DNA from: Proteiniborus sp. MB09-C3
GTDB taxonomy: Bacteria; Bacillota; Clostridia; Tissierellales; Proteiniboraceae
Direction of reading: 5' to 3'
Assembly (NCBI RefSeq): GCF_030263895.1
Contig: NZ_CP127161.1
Location: 1,302,001-1,366,000, forward strand
DNA length: 64,000 nt
Within the stretch, counting starts at the first letter, position 1. The number at the start of each line of letters is the position of its first letter. This document shows positions 1 through 9,358 of the stretch, piece by piece. Made by a program: the position numbers and the translations under genes. The notes beneath the pieces are model-generated. The model was not told the origin of the DNA and did not search any database. It was given only the letters and a program-made list of their open reading frames with translations.

Positions 1-666
1 AAGGTAAGTGAGGTATTAGAGCTATATACTGTCTTTTGGATACTTGAAAAGACTATGACAGTAGGAGTTATAGCTTTATTGATTGTATTTCAACCAGAGT
101 TAAGGAGAGCTTTAGAGGTTATTGGAAGGACTAGATTTTTCACTAAATCTCTTGCAGAGATAAAAAGCGAAGAGATAGACATTATATCTAATGAGATAGT
201 TGAAGCTGTAGCTTCTCTTTCTAGACAAAAGATAGGTGCACTAATGGTTTTTGAAAGGGAGACAGGATTAAATGAGGTAGTAGATACTGGAACAAGAATT
301 AAAGGTAAAGTATCAAGCGGACTCTTAATAAATATATTTATACCTAATACACCTCTTCATGATGGGGCTGTTATCATAAGAGAAGACACGATTAAAGCAG
401 CTGGATGTTTTCTTCCATTAACTGATAATATGAATTTAAGTAAGGAAATAGGGACAAGACATAGAGCAGCACTTGGTATAACTGAAAGGTCTGATAGTAT
501 AGCCATAATTGTTTCAGAAGAGACTGGAATAATATCTGTAGCAGAAAATGGAGTACTGACTAGATATTTAGATATAAAAGCATTGAAGGAAATATTAGTA
601 AATATGTATACACCTAAGACTCCAAAGCCAAATTTGCTGTCCAAATGGAGGAATAGAAATGAATAA
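1..666 (+). CDS. cdaA: Diadenylate cyclase CdaA, 5' end missing
   Basis: Makes the second messenger c-di-AMP from two ATP at the membrane. The reading frame is open from base 1, so the first membrane helices lie outside the window; 221 residues are visible. The first visible stretch ends in the family's last membrane segment and the FQPELRRALE linker. The DAC domain follows, with the catalytic DGA motif at visible residues 121-123 (LHDGAVII) and the RHRAALG motif at 153-159. The next gene, cdaR, overlaps by 8 bp, the standard cdaA-cdaR pair; glmM, often the third member, is here about 10 kb away. The call is firm; only the start is unseen. Confidence 0.96.
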   Translation, partial: KVSEVLELYTVFWILEKTMTVGVIALLIVFQPELRRALEVIGRTRFFTKSLAEIKSEEIDIISNEIVEAVASLSRQKIGALMVFERETGLNEVVDTGTRIKGKVSSGLLINIFIPNTPLHDGAVIIREDTIKAAGCFLPLTDNMNLSKEIGTRHRAALGITERSDSIAIIVSEETGIISVAENGVLTRYLDIKALKEILVNMYTPKTPKPNLLSKWRNRNE

Positions 667-1876
667 GGCAAAGAAAAATAATATTACCATAAGGATTGTA
701 TCAATACTAATAGCCGTTATTATGTGGTCATATGTAATGAATGAGGTTAACCCGCAAACTACTAAGCTTTTCCCTGGAATAAAAGTGGATTATATAAATC
801 AAGATTATTTATCCGAAGCTGGATTGGCAATAATGGAGCCAAAGGAAGCCAAGATAACTGTGGAGCTTGCAGGTAGAAGAAGCGATATAAATAATATTAA
901 CCCCAATGACATAATAGTACAAGCTGATTTATTGGGATACGTAGAAGGAGTGAATAGAATGATTATCGATGTAAAAGCTCCTGAAAATGTTACTGTAAAA
1001 TCTGTAAGTCCTCAATATATACAGTTAAAACTTGATAGCATAATAACTAAGGAGTTTAATGTATCCTTAGAAACTTCAGGAAATACTGAGGATGGTCATA
1101 CTCCTGGTGAAGGAGAGATAAAGCCTAGTACTGTACTAATTAAGGGACCGAGAACATGGGTTAATTCTGTATACAAGGTAGTGACTACTGTCCAATTATC
1201 CAATATAAATACAGACATAAAGACTAGTTTACCTGTTAGAGCATTAGATGATAAGAAAGAAGAAGTCAGAGGCATAGAAAAGGAACCAAATACAGTAGAA
1301 GTCATCATGCCAATCTTAGGAACTAAGAATATTCCAATTCGTCCAAGGCTTAAAGGTTCTCCACTAAATGGATATATTATTACAGATATTCAAATGAACC
1401 CTGTAAGTATTAAGGTAAAAGGAAAAAAAGAAATATTAAAGGATATTGAATTTCTTGAGACAGAGCCAATTGACATTGACCTTATAAGCATATCAAAAGA
1501 TGTTCCGGTAAATATCGTCTTTCCAGAAGGTGTAGAGCTAATGGATGATAAAATAAAACCGCTGGCTAAGATAAATGTAGAAAAAATAATTGAAAAGGAC
1601 ATTGAGCTTGACACAAGCAAGCTAACTTTCATCAATTTAGATACTAGGTATGTTGTTGATAAAACCAGTCTACCCGATAAAATTACGATAACGGTAAGGG
1701 GAGCAGAGGGCAAAATAGATGCACTAAGTGAAAATGACATTACATTCTATTCTGATTTGTCGGGATTAGAAAAAGGAACCCATAGTGTAAACGTAAAGGT
1801 AATATTGCAAGAAGATATAGAGCTTATACACACAGAACCAGAAACTATTCAACTGACCATTGAAGAAGAATTTTAA
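659..1876 (+). CDS. cdaR: YbbR-domain protein CdaR, regulator of CdaA
   Basis: A membrane-anchored extracytoplasmic protein that in other Firmicutes binds CdaA and changes its activity. It has 405 residues: a short basic N-terminus, one membrane segment at about residues 10-28, then consecutive YbbR-type beta-rich repeats (about 50-130, 135-220, 225-310 and 320-400) with the recurring pattern of an IxVxG-like strand. The start overlaps the end of cdaA by 8 bp, so the two are translationally coupled. The length and repeat number fit the family. No catalytic motif is expected or seen. Confidence 0.92.
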   Translation: MNKAKKNNITIRIVSILIAVIMWSYVMNEVNPQTTKLFPGIKVDYINQDYLSEAGLAIMEPKEAKITVELAGRRSDINNINPNDIIVQADLLGYVEGVNRMIIDVKAPENVTVKSVSPQYIQLKLDSIITKEFNVSLETSGNTEDGHTPGEGEIKPSTVLIKGPRTWVNSVYKVVTTVQLSNINTDIKTSLPVRALDDKKEEVRGIEKEPNTVEVIMPILGTKNIPIRPRLKGSPLNGYIITDIQMNPVSIKVKGKKEILKDIEFLETEPIDIDLISISKDVPVNIVFPEGVELMDDKIKPLAKINVEKIIEKDIELDTSKLTFINLDTRYVVDKTSLPDKITITVRGAEGKIDALSENDITFYSDLSGLEKGTHSVNVKVILQEDIELIHTEPETIQLTIEEEF

Positions 1877-1921
1877 CTATTTTTAATAAATTTGCAAGGG
1901 TACCTTAAATAAGGTTAATAT

Positions 1922-1972
1922 AATAGGAGCAGGACTAAAATTTGGGAACAAATAGCTAATACTGCTCCTATT
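1922..1972 (+). terminator. Hairpin between cdaR and buk
   Basis: A perfect 11-bp inverted repeat (AATAGGAGCAG at 1922-1932 and its complement at 1962-1972) with a 29-base loop. No T-run follows, so a factor-independent terminator is doubtful; it could be a processing or mRNA-stabilising stem in the leader of the fermentation operon. Confidence 0.4.
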
Positions 1973-2004
1973 GTAGTGTAAAGAATTAAAAGGGGGAATA
2001 GCAA

Positions 2005-3096
2005 ATGCCAAGGGAATATATTTTAGCAATCAATCCTGGGTCAACAAGCACAAAAGTGGCTTTATATAACGGCGAGGAAAAGGTTTTCAGCAGTAAAATT
2101 GAGCATCCGAGCATAGAACTTGACAGATATAGTAGTGTTATAGAGCAATATGATTATCGTTTAAATGTAATCATTAATTGGCTAAGAGAGGCAAACGTTA
2201 CCACGGCTTCTCTAAGAGCAACAGTAGGACGAGGTGGTCTTCTAAGACCAATGCCTGCAGGCACTTACTTAGTTACAGATGCCATGATTAATGATTTAAA
2301 GGATAATATCGGTGGCGAGCATGCCTCAAACCTTGGAGGCATACTTGCAAAGGGAATTGCAGATAAAGAAGAAATTAAGGCTTTTATAGTGGATCCTGTT
2401 GCAGTAGATGAGATGAATCATATTGCCAGAATATCAGGAATGCCAGATATACAAAGAAGATCTCAAGTTCATGCACTAAACATAAAAGCAGTATCACATA
2501 GATATGCCCATGAGCACAATAAAAATCTTAAGGACATAAATCTAATAGTTGCTCATCTGGGCGGAGGCATATCTGTTGCTCCTATTGAAAAAGGACTCAT
2601 AACAGACGTAAACAATGCTAATGAAATGGGACCTTTATCGCCTGAAAGAAGTGGCGGACTTCCAGTAGGAGATCTAGTCAAGATGTGCTATTCAGGCAAA
2701 TATACATTTAACGAAATAAAAGCAAAGCTCAAGGGCAAAGGCGGCCTTGTATCTTATCTTGGAACAAATAACGCAAAAGAAGTAGAGGAAAGAGCTAACA
2801 ATGGAGATGAAAGGGCTGGTCTTATTTTCATGGTCATGGCTTATCAGATAGCTAAAGAAATTGGTGCTATGGCTGCAGCATTATGTGGCAAGCTAGATGC
2901 CATAATATTGACTGGCGGATTAGCATATTCAAAGACACTTACTGATAAAATCCAGAGCATGACAGGATTCATAGCTCCAGTAGTATTGTATCCGGGAGAA
3001 GATGAGCTGAAAGCCTTAAATGAAGGTGCATTGAGGGTGCTAGAGGGAGAGGAAGCAGAAAAAATATATGAAAACGAGGTGATAATAAATGATTAA
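2005..3096 (+). CDS. buk: Butyrate kinase (first copy)
   Basis: Transfers phosphate from acyl-phosphate (butyryl-, isobutyryl- or isovaleryl-phosphate) to ADP, giving the free acid and ATP. 363 residues, the usual length. The acetokinase-family phosphate loop NPGSTSTK is at residues 9-16; the GRGGLLRP motif and the HLGGGISV and [13 protein letters not shown] stretches are intact, as is the late LTGGLAYS nucleotide-binding motif. The start follows a clear AGGGGG site. It overlaps ptb by 8 bp and forms an operon with ptb, a second buk and the oxidoreductase genes. Confidence 0.95.
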   Translation: MPREYILAINPGSTSTKVALYNGEEKVFSSKIEHPSIELDRYSSVIEQYDYRLNVIINWLREANVTTASLRATVGRGGLLRPMPAGTYLVTDAMINDLKDNIGGEHASNLGGILAKGIADKEEIKAFIVDPVAVDEMNHIARISGMPDIQRRSQVHALNIKAVSHRYAHEHNKNLKDINLIVAHLGGGISVAPIEKGLITDVNNANEMGPLSPERSGGLPVGDLVKMCYSGKYTFNEIKAKLKGKGGLVSYLGTNNAKEVEERANNGDERAGLIFMVMAYQIAKEIGAMAAALCGKLDAIILTGGLAYSKTLTDKIQSMTGFIAPVVLYPGEDELKALNEGALRVLEGEEAEKIYENEVIIND

Positions 3097-3994
3097 GAAC
3101 TTTGAAAATGTTTTAAATCTTGCTAAGAGCAGAGGACCAAAGACAATATCTGTAGCCGTAGCTCAGGACAAAGAAGTACTTTTAGCAGTAAAGGAAGCAA
3201 ATAAAATGGGAATAGTTGATGCAATACTTGTTGGAGACAAGAATGAAATAATAAAAATAGCAGAAGAAATTAGCATGGATTTAAGTAAGTGTGAGCTTAT
3301 AGATATTAAAGATGTGGTAGAGGCTTCAAGGAAAGCTGTAGAGCTTGTAAGCACAGGAAAAGCTCATATAGTGATGAAGGGCTTAGTAGATACATCAATT
3401 ATTTTAAAAGCAGTACTAGATGAAAAAATTGGACTTAGAACAGGCAATGTATTAAGCCATGTTGCTGTATTTAGTGTTGATACATACGAAAAGCTGCTAT
3501 TAGTTACAGATGCTGCTATGAATATAGCTCCAGATCTTAGTCAAAAGAAGCAGATTGTGGAGAATGCAGTATTTTTAGCTCATTCAATAGATATAGAAAA
3601 CCCAAAAGTAGCCGTTGTATGTGCAAAAGAGAAAGTGAATCCTAAAATGCCTGCAACAGTTGATGCAGAACAATTAGTACAAATGAATGAAAATGGCGAG
3701 ATAGCAGGCTGTATAGTTGGAGGACCTTTTGCACTAGATAATGCAATATCAAAAGAAGCTGCAATCCATAAAGGCATAGACCATCCTGTGGCAGGAGATG
3801 CAGATATTATACTTACTCCAAACATAGAATCAGGGAATGTGTTATATAAAGCCCTTGCATTTTTAGCAAAATCGAAAAACGCTGGAATTATAGTAGGAGC
3901 AAGGGCTCCAATAGTTCTCACATCAAGAGCGGATAACGATGAGGCTAAATTAAACTCTATAGCATTAGCGGTGTTAATGGCTTCAAAAAAATAG
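3089..3994 (+). CDS. ptb: Phosphate butyryltransferase
   Basis: Converts acyl-CoA plus phosphate to acyl-phosphate, the step before butyrate kinase. 301 residues of the PTA_PTB fold with the family's conserved stretches [18 protein letters not shown] and the C-terminal [10 protein letters not shown] and [15 protein letters not shown]. It is translationally coupled to the first buk (8-bp overlap) and followed 11 bases later by the second buk. Length and motifs are normal. The acyl-chain preference cannot be read from sequence; the neighbouring 2-oxoacid oxidoreductase suggests branched-chain acyl-CoAs as well as butyryl-CoA. Confidence 0.95.
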   Translation: MIKNFENVLNLAKSRGPKTISVAVAQDKEVLLAVKEANKMGIVDAILVGDKNEIIKIAEEISMDLSKCELIDIKDVVEASRKAVELVSTGKAHIVMKGLVDTSIILKAVLDEKIGLRTGNVLSHVAVFSVDTYEKLLLVTDAAMNIAPDLSQKKQIVENAVFLAHSIDIENPKVAVVCAKEKVNPKMPATVDAEQLVQMNENGEIAGCIVGGPFALDNAISKEAAIHKGIDHPVAGDADIILTPNIESGNVLYKALAFLAKSKNAGIIVGARAPIVLTSRADNDEAKLNSIALAVLMASKK

Positions 3995-4005
3995 GGGGGA
4001 ATAAA

Positions 4006-5079
4006 ATGGACGTATATAGGCTACTAGTAATAAATCCCGGCTCCACTTCTACTAAAATAGCTGTATTTCATGATGAAGGTCTTGTTCTAGAAGAGACATT
4101 AAGACATTCAAATGAAGAACTGGCTGATTACACTACAATATTTGATCAATATCAGTTCAGAAAAAGTATTATCTTAAAGATATTAGATGAGAAAGGAATA
4201 AATATTACAGAGTTAAGTGCTATTGTCGGGAGAGGTGGGCTATTAAAGCCTATACCTGGGGGGACATATAGCGTAAATAATAAGATGCTAGAGGATTTAA
4301 GAAAGGGTGTGCTTGGAGAACATGCCTCAAACCTTGGAGGAGTAATAGCTAATGAGATAGCTTCTGGGTTAAATATACCCTCTTATATAGTAGATCCAGT
4401 TGTAGTAGATGAGATGGAGGACATAGCTAGAATTTCAGGTATGCCAGACATAGAAAGAATAAGTATATTTCACGCTTTAAATCAAAAAGCGGTAGCAAGA
4501 AGATTTGCCAAAGATAAAAACAGAAAATATGAAGATTTAAACCTTATAGTTGCTCATCTAGGCGGAGGAATATCTGTTGGAGCTCATAAAAAGGGTAAAG
4601 TGGTGGATGTAAATAATGCTCTAGATGGTGAAGGCCCATTTTCACCTGAAAGAAGCGGAGGACTTCCAGTAGGTGACTTGGCAAAGCTTTGTTATTCAGG
4701 TAAATACACATTAACTGAAATGAAGAAAAAGATAAAGGGCTGTGGAGGTTTAGTAGCGTATTTAGGAACAAATGATGCTAAAAAAGTATACGAGATGATT
4801 GAAGCAGGAGATGAGAAAGCTAAGCTGGTATTTGAAGCCATGGCTTATCAGGTAGCAAAAGAAATAGGAGCCCTAAGTACTGTACTAGAAGGACAGGTAG
4901 ATGGTATAATACTAACAGGTGGTATAGCCTATAATAACATGTTTACGTCTTGGATTAGGGAAAGAGTAGGATTTATTGCAGATGTTGTTGTCTATCCAGG
5001 GGAAGACGAGCTTATAGCTTTAGCAGAAGGTGGCTTAAGAGTATTAAGAGGAGAAGAAAAGGCGAAGGAATACCTATAA
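4006..5079 (+). CDS. buk: Butyrate kinase (second copy)
   Basis: A second acyl kinase in the same operon, 357 residues, clearly paralogous to the first copy. [43 protein letters not shown] and LTGGIAYNN are all present, so it looks catalytically intact. The two copies differ throughout and so are not a recent duplication. A copy flanking each side of ptb suggests kinases tuned to different acyl-phosphates (for example butyryl against isobutyryl or isovaleryl); that is inference from context. Confidence 0.94.
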   Translation: MDVYRLLVINPGSTSTKIAVFHDEGLVLEETLRHSNEELADYTTIFDQYQFRKSIILKILDEKGINITELSAIVGRGGLLKPIPGGTYSVNNKMLEDLRKGVLGEHASNLGGVIANEIASGLNIPSYIVDPVVVDEMEDIARISGMPDIERISIFHALNQKAVARRFAKDKNRKYEDLNLIVAHLGGGISVGAHKKGKVVDVNNALDGEGPFSPERSGGLPVGDLAKLCYSGKYTLTEMKKKIKGCGGLVAYLGTNDAKKVYEMIEAGDEKAKLVFEAMAYQVAKEIGALSTVLEGQVDGIILTGGIAYNNMFTSWIRERVGFIADVVVYPGEDELIALAEGGLRVLRGEEKAKEYL

Positions 5080-5093
5080 ACACAAAGGGTGAT

Positions 5094-5771
5094 ATGATGT
5101 TAAATGATAATAGGATTAGGATAATAGTAGGACATTATGGAAGTGGCAAAACAGAATTTGCAGTAAATTATGCTGTAAAGCTGTCTGAGCTAGGTAAAAA
5201 AGTAGTTTTAGCAGATTTAGATGTAGTAAACCCTTATTTTAGAAGCAGAGAAAAAACAGATGAACTTGAAAAGCTAGGAATTAAGGTAATAGGTAGCTCC
5301 ATAAAAGGAAGCGCAGTAGATGTACCTTCTGTTTCAGCAGAGGTATATGGTCCATTGCAGGATGAAAGTGTAGAGGCAATACTAGATGTAGGCGGAGACC
5401 CAGCAGGAGCTAGAGCCTTGGGCAGATATCATAGTTTTTTTGAAAAAGGTAAATATGACATGCTTTTCGTAATTAATGCAAATAGGCCTGAAACTCAAAC
5501 TCTAGAAAATGTGGAAAAATATATCAGAGATATTGAAAGAGCTTCTAGGGCAAAAGTAACTGGGCTTATAAATAATACACATTTACTAAAAAGTACTACA
5601 TTAGAGGATGTGTTATCTGGTCAGAAGCTAGTGGAGGAAGTGTCAGATGCTTTAAATATACCAGTAAAATATGTAGCCGCATTAGAGCATGTGGCAAAAG
5701 GCCTTCCACAGGATATAAAGGGACAGATATTTCCTATAAACCTGTTTATGCGTGAAGACTGGATGCTGTAA
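5094..5771 (+). CDS. P-loop ATPase of the CobQ/MinD-like type, fermentation operon
   Basis: A 225-residue soluble protein with a Walker A motif GHYGSGKTEF at residues 13-22 and a following switch-like region LADLDVVNPYFRSRE typical of MinD/CobQ-type deviant P-loop ATPases. No membrane segment or metal-binding motif is seen. Two ATG codons (5094 and 5097) follow a GGGTGAT site; either could be used. It starts 14 bases after buk and precedes the oxidoreductase genes. The specific role is unknown; it could help assemble or activate a neighbouring enzyme, but nothing in the sequence proves that. Confidence 0.8.
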   Translation: MMLNDNRIRIIVGHYGSGKTEFAVNYAVKLSELGKKVVLADLDVVNPYFRSREKTDELEKLGIKVIGSSIKGSAVDVPSVSAEVYGPLQDESVEAILDVGGDPAGARALGRYHSFFEKGKYDMLFVINANRPETQTLENVEKYIRDIERASRAKVTGLINNTHLLKSTTLEDVLSGQKLVEEVSDALNIPVKYVAALEHVAKGLPQDIKGQIFPINLFMREDWML

Positions 5772-5855
5772 CTAATAATTAAATTTTTTTATTCTATTTT
5801 TATAATTATCAATTCTCAAGCTTCAATTCTCAATTAATAAAAAGGGGGGATAAAA

Positions 5856-6086
5856 GTGGCAAAGGCAAAGGGTAAAGTTACTTTTAATGAGGACAGATGC
5901 AAAGGCTGTGAGTTATGTACAACAGCATGTCCTACAAAAATAGTAGTCATGAATAAGGATAAAATAAACGTAAAGGGTTATCACCCGGCAACAGTAATTG
6001 AAATGGACAAGTGTATAGGCTGTGCGAATTGTGCAACGATATGTCCAGATGCAGTAATAACAGTAGAAAGAGAAATGGGTGAATAA
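5856..6086 (+). CDS. 2-oxoacid:ferredoxin oxidoreductase, ferredoxin-like delta subunit
   Basis: A 76-residue dicluster ferredoxin, the electron-carrying subunit of a KorABDG/Vor-type enzyme. Two CxxCxxCxxxCP motifs (CKGCELCTTACPTK and CIGCANCATICPDA) bind two [4Fe-4S] clusters. The GTG start at 5856 follows AAGGGGGGAT. The alpha, beta and gamma subunits follow directly. The 84-base gap before it holds a direct repeat of CAATTCTCAA (two copies 4 bases apart), which may mark a separate promoter region, though no clear -35/-10 pair was found. Confidence 0.93.
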   Translation: MAKAKGKVTFNEDRCKGCELCTTACPTKIVVMNKDKINVKGYHPATVIEMDKCIGCANCATICPDAVITVEREMGE

Positions 6087-6107
6087 TATTTAAGGGGAGG
6101 GAATTAA

Positions 6108-7169
6108 ATGTCTAAAGTCTTGATGAAAGGAAATGAGGCAGTAGGTGCTGCAGCTATTAAAGCTGGCTGCAAATACTTCTTTGGATATCCTATAACGCCA
6201 CAAAATGAAATACCTGAGTTCATGGCAAGAGAATTACCTAAAGTAGGTGGAGTTTTCCTTCAAGCAGAAAGTGAAATATCCGCGATAAATATGGTATATG
6301 GAGCAGCAGGAGCAGGTGCTAGGGTAATGACATCTTCTTCAAGTCCAGGAATCGCACTTAAACAAGAAGGAATATCATATATTGCAGGAGCAGAGCTTCC
6401 ATGTGTTATAGTTAATATGGTGAGAGGGGGCCCAGGCTTAGGTGGTATACAGCCTTCTCAATCAGACTATTTCCAAGCTACAAGAGGTGGAGGAAATGGA
6501 GACTACAGACATATAGTGTATGCTCCAGCCAGTATTCAGGAAGCAGTAGATTTAGTTATGGAAGCCTTCGATGTAGCTGACTATTATAGAAATCCTGTAA
6601 TAATCCTTGGTGATGGTATGATAGGACAGATGATGGAGCCAGTAGAATTTAAAGAGCCTAAGAAAAGAGAACTGCCACCAAAGAATTGGGCAACAGTAGG
6701 TACAAAAGGAGAAAGAAAACCTAATGTAATAAATTCATTGTATATAGATCCAAAAATATTAGAAGACCATGTTATTAGGCTAGAAGAAAAATATGCGAGA
6801 ATGAAAGAAAACGAAGTAAGACATGAAGAGTATAATCTTGAGGATGCAGAGGTAGTAATAGTAGCCTATGGAACGACATCAAGAATAGCTAAAAATGCTA
6901 TAGCAAAATGTGCTGAAGCAGGAATAAAGGTAGGACTTATAAGACCAATAACATTATGGCCTTTCCCAGATGCAGCGTTCGATAAGATTAGTGAAAAGAC
7001 TAAAGCTTTACTTACAGTAGAAATGAGCACTGGTCAAATGATTGATGATGTAAAAATAGCTGTAAATGGAAGAAAACCTGTTCACTTCTATGGTAGAACA
7101 GGCGGTATGGTGCCTACTCCAGATGCTATTGCAGAAGAGATTAAGAAAATTGTTGGGGGTGACAAATAA
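6108..7169 (+). CDS. vorB: 2-oxoacid:ferredoxin oxidoreductase alpha subunit (VorB/KorA type)
   Basis: The pyruvate:ferredoxin oxidoreductase-type alpha subunit that, with the beta subunit, oxidatively decarboxylates a 2-oxoacid to acyl-CoA and reduces ferredoxin. 353 residues; N-terminal domain with [27 protein letters not shown]-like sequence, the [14 protein letters not shown] active-site loop at about residues 75-90, and a C-terminal transketolase-like domain with RPITLWPFP. Length matches VorB rather than the longer fused forms. It ends one base into the beta subunit's ATG. Branched-chain substrates are suggested by the linked buk-ptb genes. Confidence 0.93.
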   Translation: MSKVLMKGNEAVGAAAIKAGCKYFFGYPITPQNEIPEFMARELPKVGGVFLQAESEISAINMVYGAAGAGARVMTSSSSPGIALKQEGISYIAGAELPCVIVNMVRGGPGLGGIQPSQSDYFQATRGGGNGDYRHIVYAPASIQEAVDLVMEAFDVADYYRNPVIILGDGMIGQMMEPVEFKEPKKRELPPKNWATVGTKGERKPNVINSLYIDPKILEDHVIRLEEKYARMKENEVRHEEYNLEDAEVVIVAYGTTSRIAKNAIAKCAEAGIKVGLIRPITLWPFPDAAFDKISEKTKALLTVEMSTGQMIDDVKIAVNGRKPVHFYGRTGGMVPTPDAIAEEIKKIVGGDK

Positions 7170-7915
7170 TGGCTGTAGTATTTGAAAAAACTAAAGGACT
7201 TACAGATAAGCCTTTCCATTATTGCCCAGGCTGTACCCACGGTATTATTCATAGATTAGTTGCAGAAGTACTAGAAGAGCTTGGAGTCTTAGGCGATTCT
7301 ATAGGAGTAGCTCCAGTTGGCTGTGCAGTATTTGCTTATGATTACTTCAACCTTGACATGCAAGAAGCAGCACATGGTAGAGCACCAGCAGTAGCTACTG
7401 GTATAAAGAGAATTCATCCTGATAAGGTAGTGTTCACATACCAAGGTGATGGAGACTTAGCATCTATAGGAGCAGCAGAAATAGTTCATGCTGCTGTTAG
7501 AGGAGAAAAGATAACTACAATATTTGTAAACAATGCAATATATGGTATGACTGGTGGGCAGATGGCCCCTACTACATTAATAGGACAAAAGGCAACTACA
7601 GCACCATATGGAAGAGACGAAAATCATGCTGGTAAACCAATTAGAATATCTGAAATGTTAGCAACCATAGATGGTGCAAAATTTGTTGAAAGAGTTTCTG
7701 TGCATGATCCAGCTAATATAAGAAAGGCAAAAAAAGCAATTAAAAAAGCTTTTGAGCTTCAGTTATCAGGTAAAGGCTTTGGTATAGTAGAAGTACTTTC
7801 TACATGTCCTACGAACTGGGGATATACTCCAGTAGAAGCTCTTAATTGGCTAAAAGAAAATATGATTCCATATTATCCATTAGGTAACTTAAGAACGCCT
7901 GAGGAGGTGGAGTAA
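7169..7915 (+). CDS. 2-oxoacid:ferredoxin oxidoreductase beta subunit (TPP-binding)
   Basis: The thiamine-diphosphate-binding subunit, 248 residues. The N-terminal CPGCTHG motif is present, and the TPP/Mg motif is [17 protein letters not shown] (about residues 93-109) followed by [18 protein letters not shown]. The start overlaps the last base of the alpha stop codon and sits on a GGGGGTGA site. Together with the neighbouring subunits it forms one complete enzyme. Nothing unusual in length or motifs. Confidence 0.94.
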   Translation: MAVVFEKTKGLTDKPFHYCPGCTHGIIHRLVAEVLEELGVLGDSIGVAPVGCAVFAYDYFNLDMQEAAHGRAPAVATGIKRIHPDKVVFTYQGDGDLASIGAAEIVHAAVRGEKITTIFVNNAIYGMTGGQMAPTTLIGQKATTAPYGRDENHAGKPIRISEMLATIDGAKFVERVSVHDPANIRKAKKAIKKAFELQLSGKGFGIVEVLSTCPTNWGYTPVEALNWLKENMIPYYPLGNLRTPEEVE

Positions 7916-7916
7916 A

Positions 7917-8456
7917 GTGGAAGAAAGATTAATAATAGCTGGTTTTGGTGGTCAGGGTGTAATGTCAATGGGTCAGTTGCTGACCTATTCAGGAATGGTA
8001 GAAGATAAGAATGTTTCATGGCTTCCATCATATGGTCCTGAAATGAGAGGCGGAACTGCCAACTGTAATGTTATAGTTTCAACTGGGCTTATTGGCTCAC
8101 CTATAGTAACAGAAGCTTCTACAGCGATAATCATGAATAAACCATCTCTGGATAAGTTTGAAAAAGATGTAGCAAAGGGCGGCAATATCCTAATAAACAG
8201 CTCTCTTATAGATAAAAAGACTAGTAGAGAAGATGTTAATGCATATTATGTGCCTGCAAACGATATAGCTAATGAACTGGGAGATAGCAGAATAGCTAAT
8301 ATGGTTATGCTAGGAGCTTATCTAGAGCTTACAAAGGCAGTTAAGATAGATTCAATAATAGAAGCCTTTAAAAAAGTATTTGGAGAGTCTAAATCACACC
8401 TAATTCCATTAAATCAACAAGCACTAGATAAGGGTGCAGAAGCCATTAGAGGATAA
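7917..8456 (+). CDS. 2-oxoacid:ferredoxin oxidoreductase gamma subunit
   Basis: The 179-residue gamma domain (POR family). The N-terminus EERLIIAGFGGQGVMSMGQLL and the SYGPEMRGGTANCNVIVS stretch are family signatures and form part of the CoA-binding side. The GTG start at 7917 is preceded by GAGGTGGAG that lies inside the end of the beta gene, indicating coupled translation. This is the last gene of the operon; a strong terminator follows 22 bases later. Confidence 0.93.
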   Translation: MEERLIIAGFGGQGVMSMGQLLTYSGMVEDKNVSWLPSYGPEMRGGTANCNVIVSTGLIGSPIVTEASTAIIMNKPSLDKFEKDVAKGGNILINSSLIDKKTSREDVNAYYVPANDIANELGDSRIANMVMLGAYLELTKAVKIDSIIEAFKKVFGESKSHLIPLNQQALDKGAEAIRG

Positions 8457-8478
8457 ATCTGTATCGAATATATATAGA

Positions 8479-8514
8479 CAGCCTCAAATCTTTTCGAAGA
8501 TTTGAGGCTGTTTT
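8479..8514 (+). terminator. Terminator of the buk-ptb-oxidoreductase operon
   Basis: A perfect 14-bp stem (CAGCCTCAAATCTT at 8479-8492, complement at 8497-8510) closed by a UUCG loop and followed by TTTTG. It lies between convergent operons and may stop both. Confidence 0.92.
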
Positions 8515-8557
8515 GTACTGCAGTCAAACAATTGCTAAACTATAGTAGTAAAAAATT

Positions 8558-9358
8558 CTATACGGGTATATCCTTCTTGCTGAATACTATAATTGAGCTT
8601 GCATAAAGAATGAGGGCACCAGCAAACAGTATAGCAATTCCCCAATATGCACTTACTTCCCTAGCAAGGATTCCTTCTGTATTAAATAAAGTGAAGAAGG
8701 TAGCATACTTAGCATTTTTCAGTTTGTCTCCTACATTAGCAATCATTTGAATTATGAAGCAAAGTGAAGGAATACCTGCTCCGAAGCTTACACTAAACTT
8801 AGTATCATTGAAAATGCAGGAGCAAATAAAGCAAATGCTACTGATAAACAGTTGCAAAGCCAATGTGCCAAGATTTAGCATCAAAAACTTGCCAATTTCT
8901 AATTCTCCTGGGAAGAATATTTTGGCTGCAGTTATTCCCACTAAAGTAGAGAATAAAATCAGCATAAAAACACCTGTACATAATACACTTGCTTGAGTAT
9001 AAGCAATCTTTTTTCTAGAGATAGGAGAAGCTAGAATATAGGCCATGGCTCCACGATCTATTTGACGAGCAACCAATCTGTTTGCAGTGAGAATAGAAAA
9101 GACCATTGGAAAAACCAACATAATAAATCCATATAAGTAGCTTGACATAAATCCTACTAAGGTGGTGCCAGCATAATCCATTCCAAACATTGACATTAGT
9201 TCAGGCATTGCTTTTGCAAATTCACTTAGTGCAGCACCAAGCTCTGGATCAAACATTGTGACTATAATAGTAAAATACATAGTTATGACAGCAGCTAATA
9301 TAATCCATAGCCTCCAGCCTCCTTTTATGCCATGTTTGTAAAGTGGTGTACTTATCAT
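8558..9358 (-). CDS. ABC-2 type transporter permease
   Basis: A 266-residue integral membrane protein with about six hydrophobic segments, including a start at residues 15-33 (LWIILAAVITMYFTIIVTM), and a large loop after the first segment, as in ABC-2 export permeases. It overlaps the upstream ATPase gene by 4 bp (ATGA type). With the ATPase and the TetR regulator it forms a three-gene minus-strand operon. The substrate is unknown; toxic lipophilic compounds or peptides are common for this arrangement. Confidence 0.85.
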   Translation of the reverse strand: MISTPLYKHGIKGGWRLWIILAAVITMYFTIIVTMFDPELGAALSEFAKAMPELMSMFGMDYAGTTLVGFMSSYLYGFIMLVFPMVFSILTANRLVARQIDRGAMAYILASPISRKKIAYTQASVLCTGVFMLILFSTLVGITAAKIFFPGELEIGKFLMLNLGTLALQLFISSICFICSCIFNDTKFSVSFGAGIPSLCFIIQMIANVGDKLKNAKYATFFTLFNTEGILAREVSAYWGIAILFAGALILYASSIIVFSKKDIPV

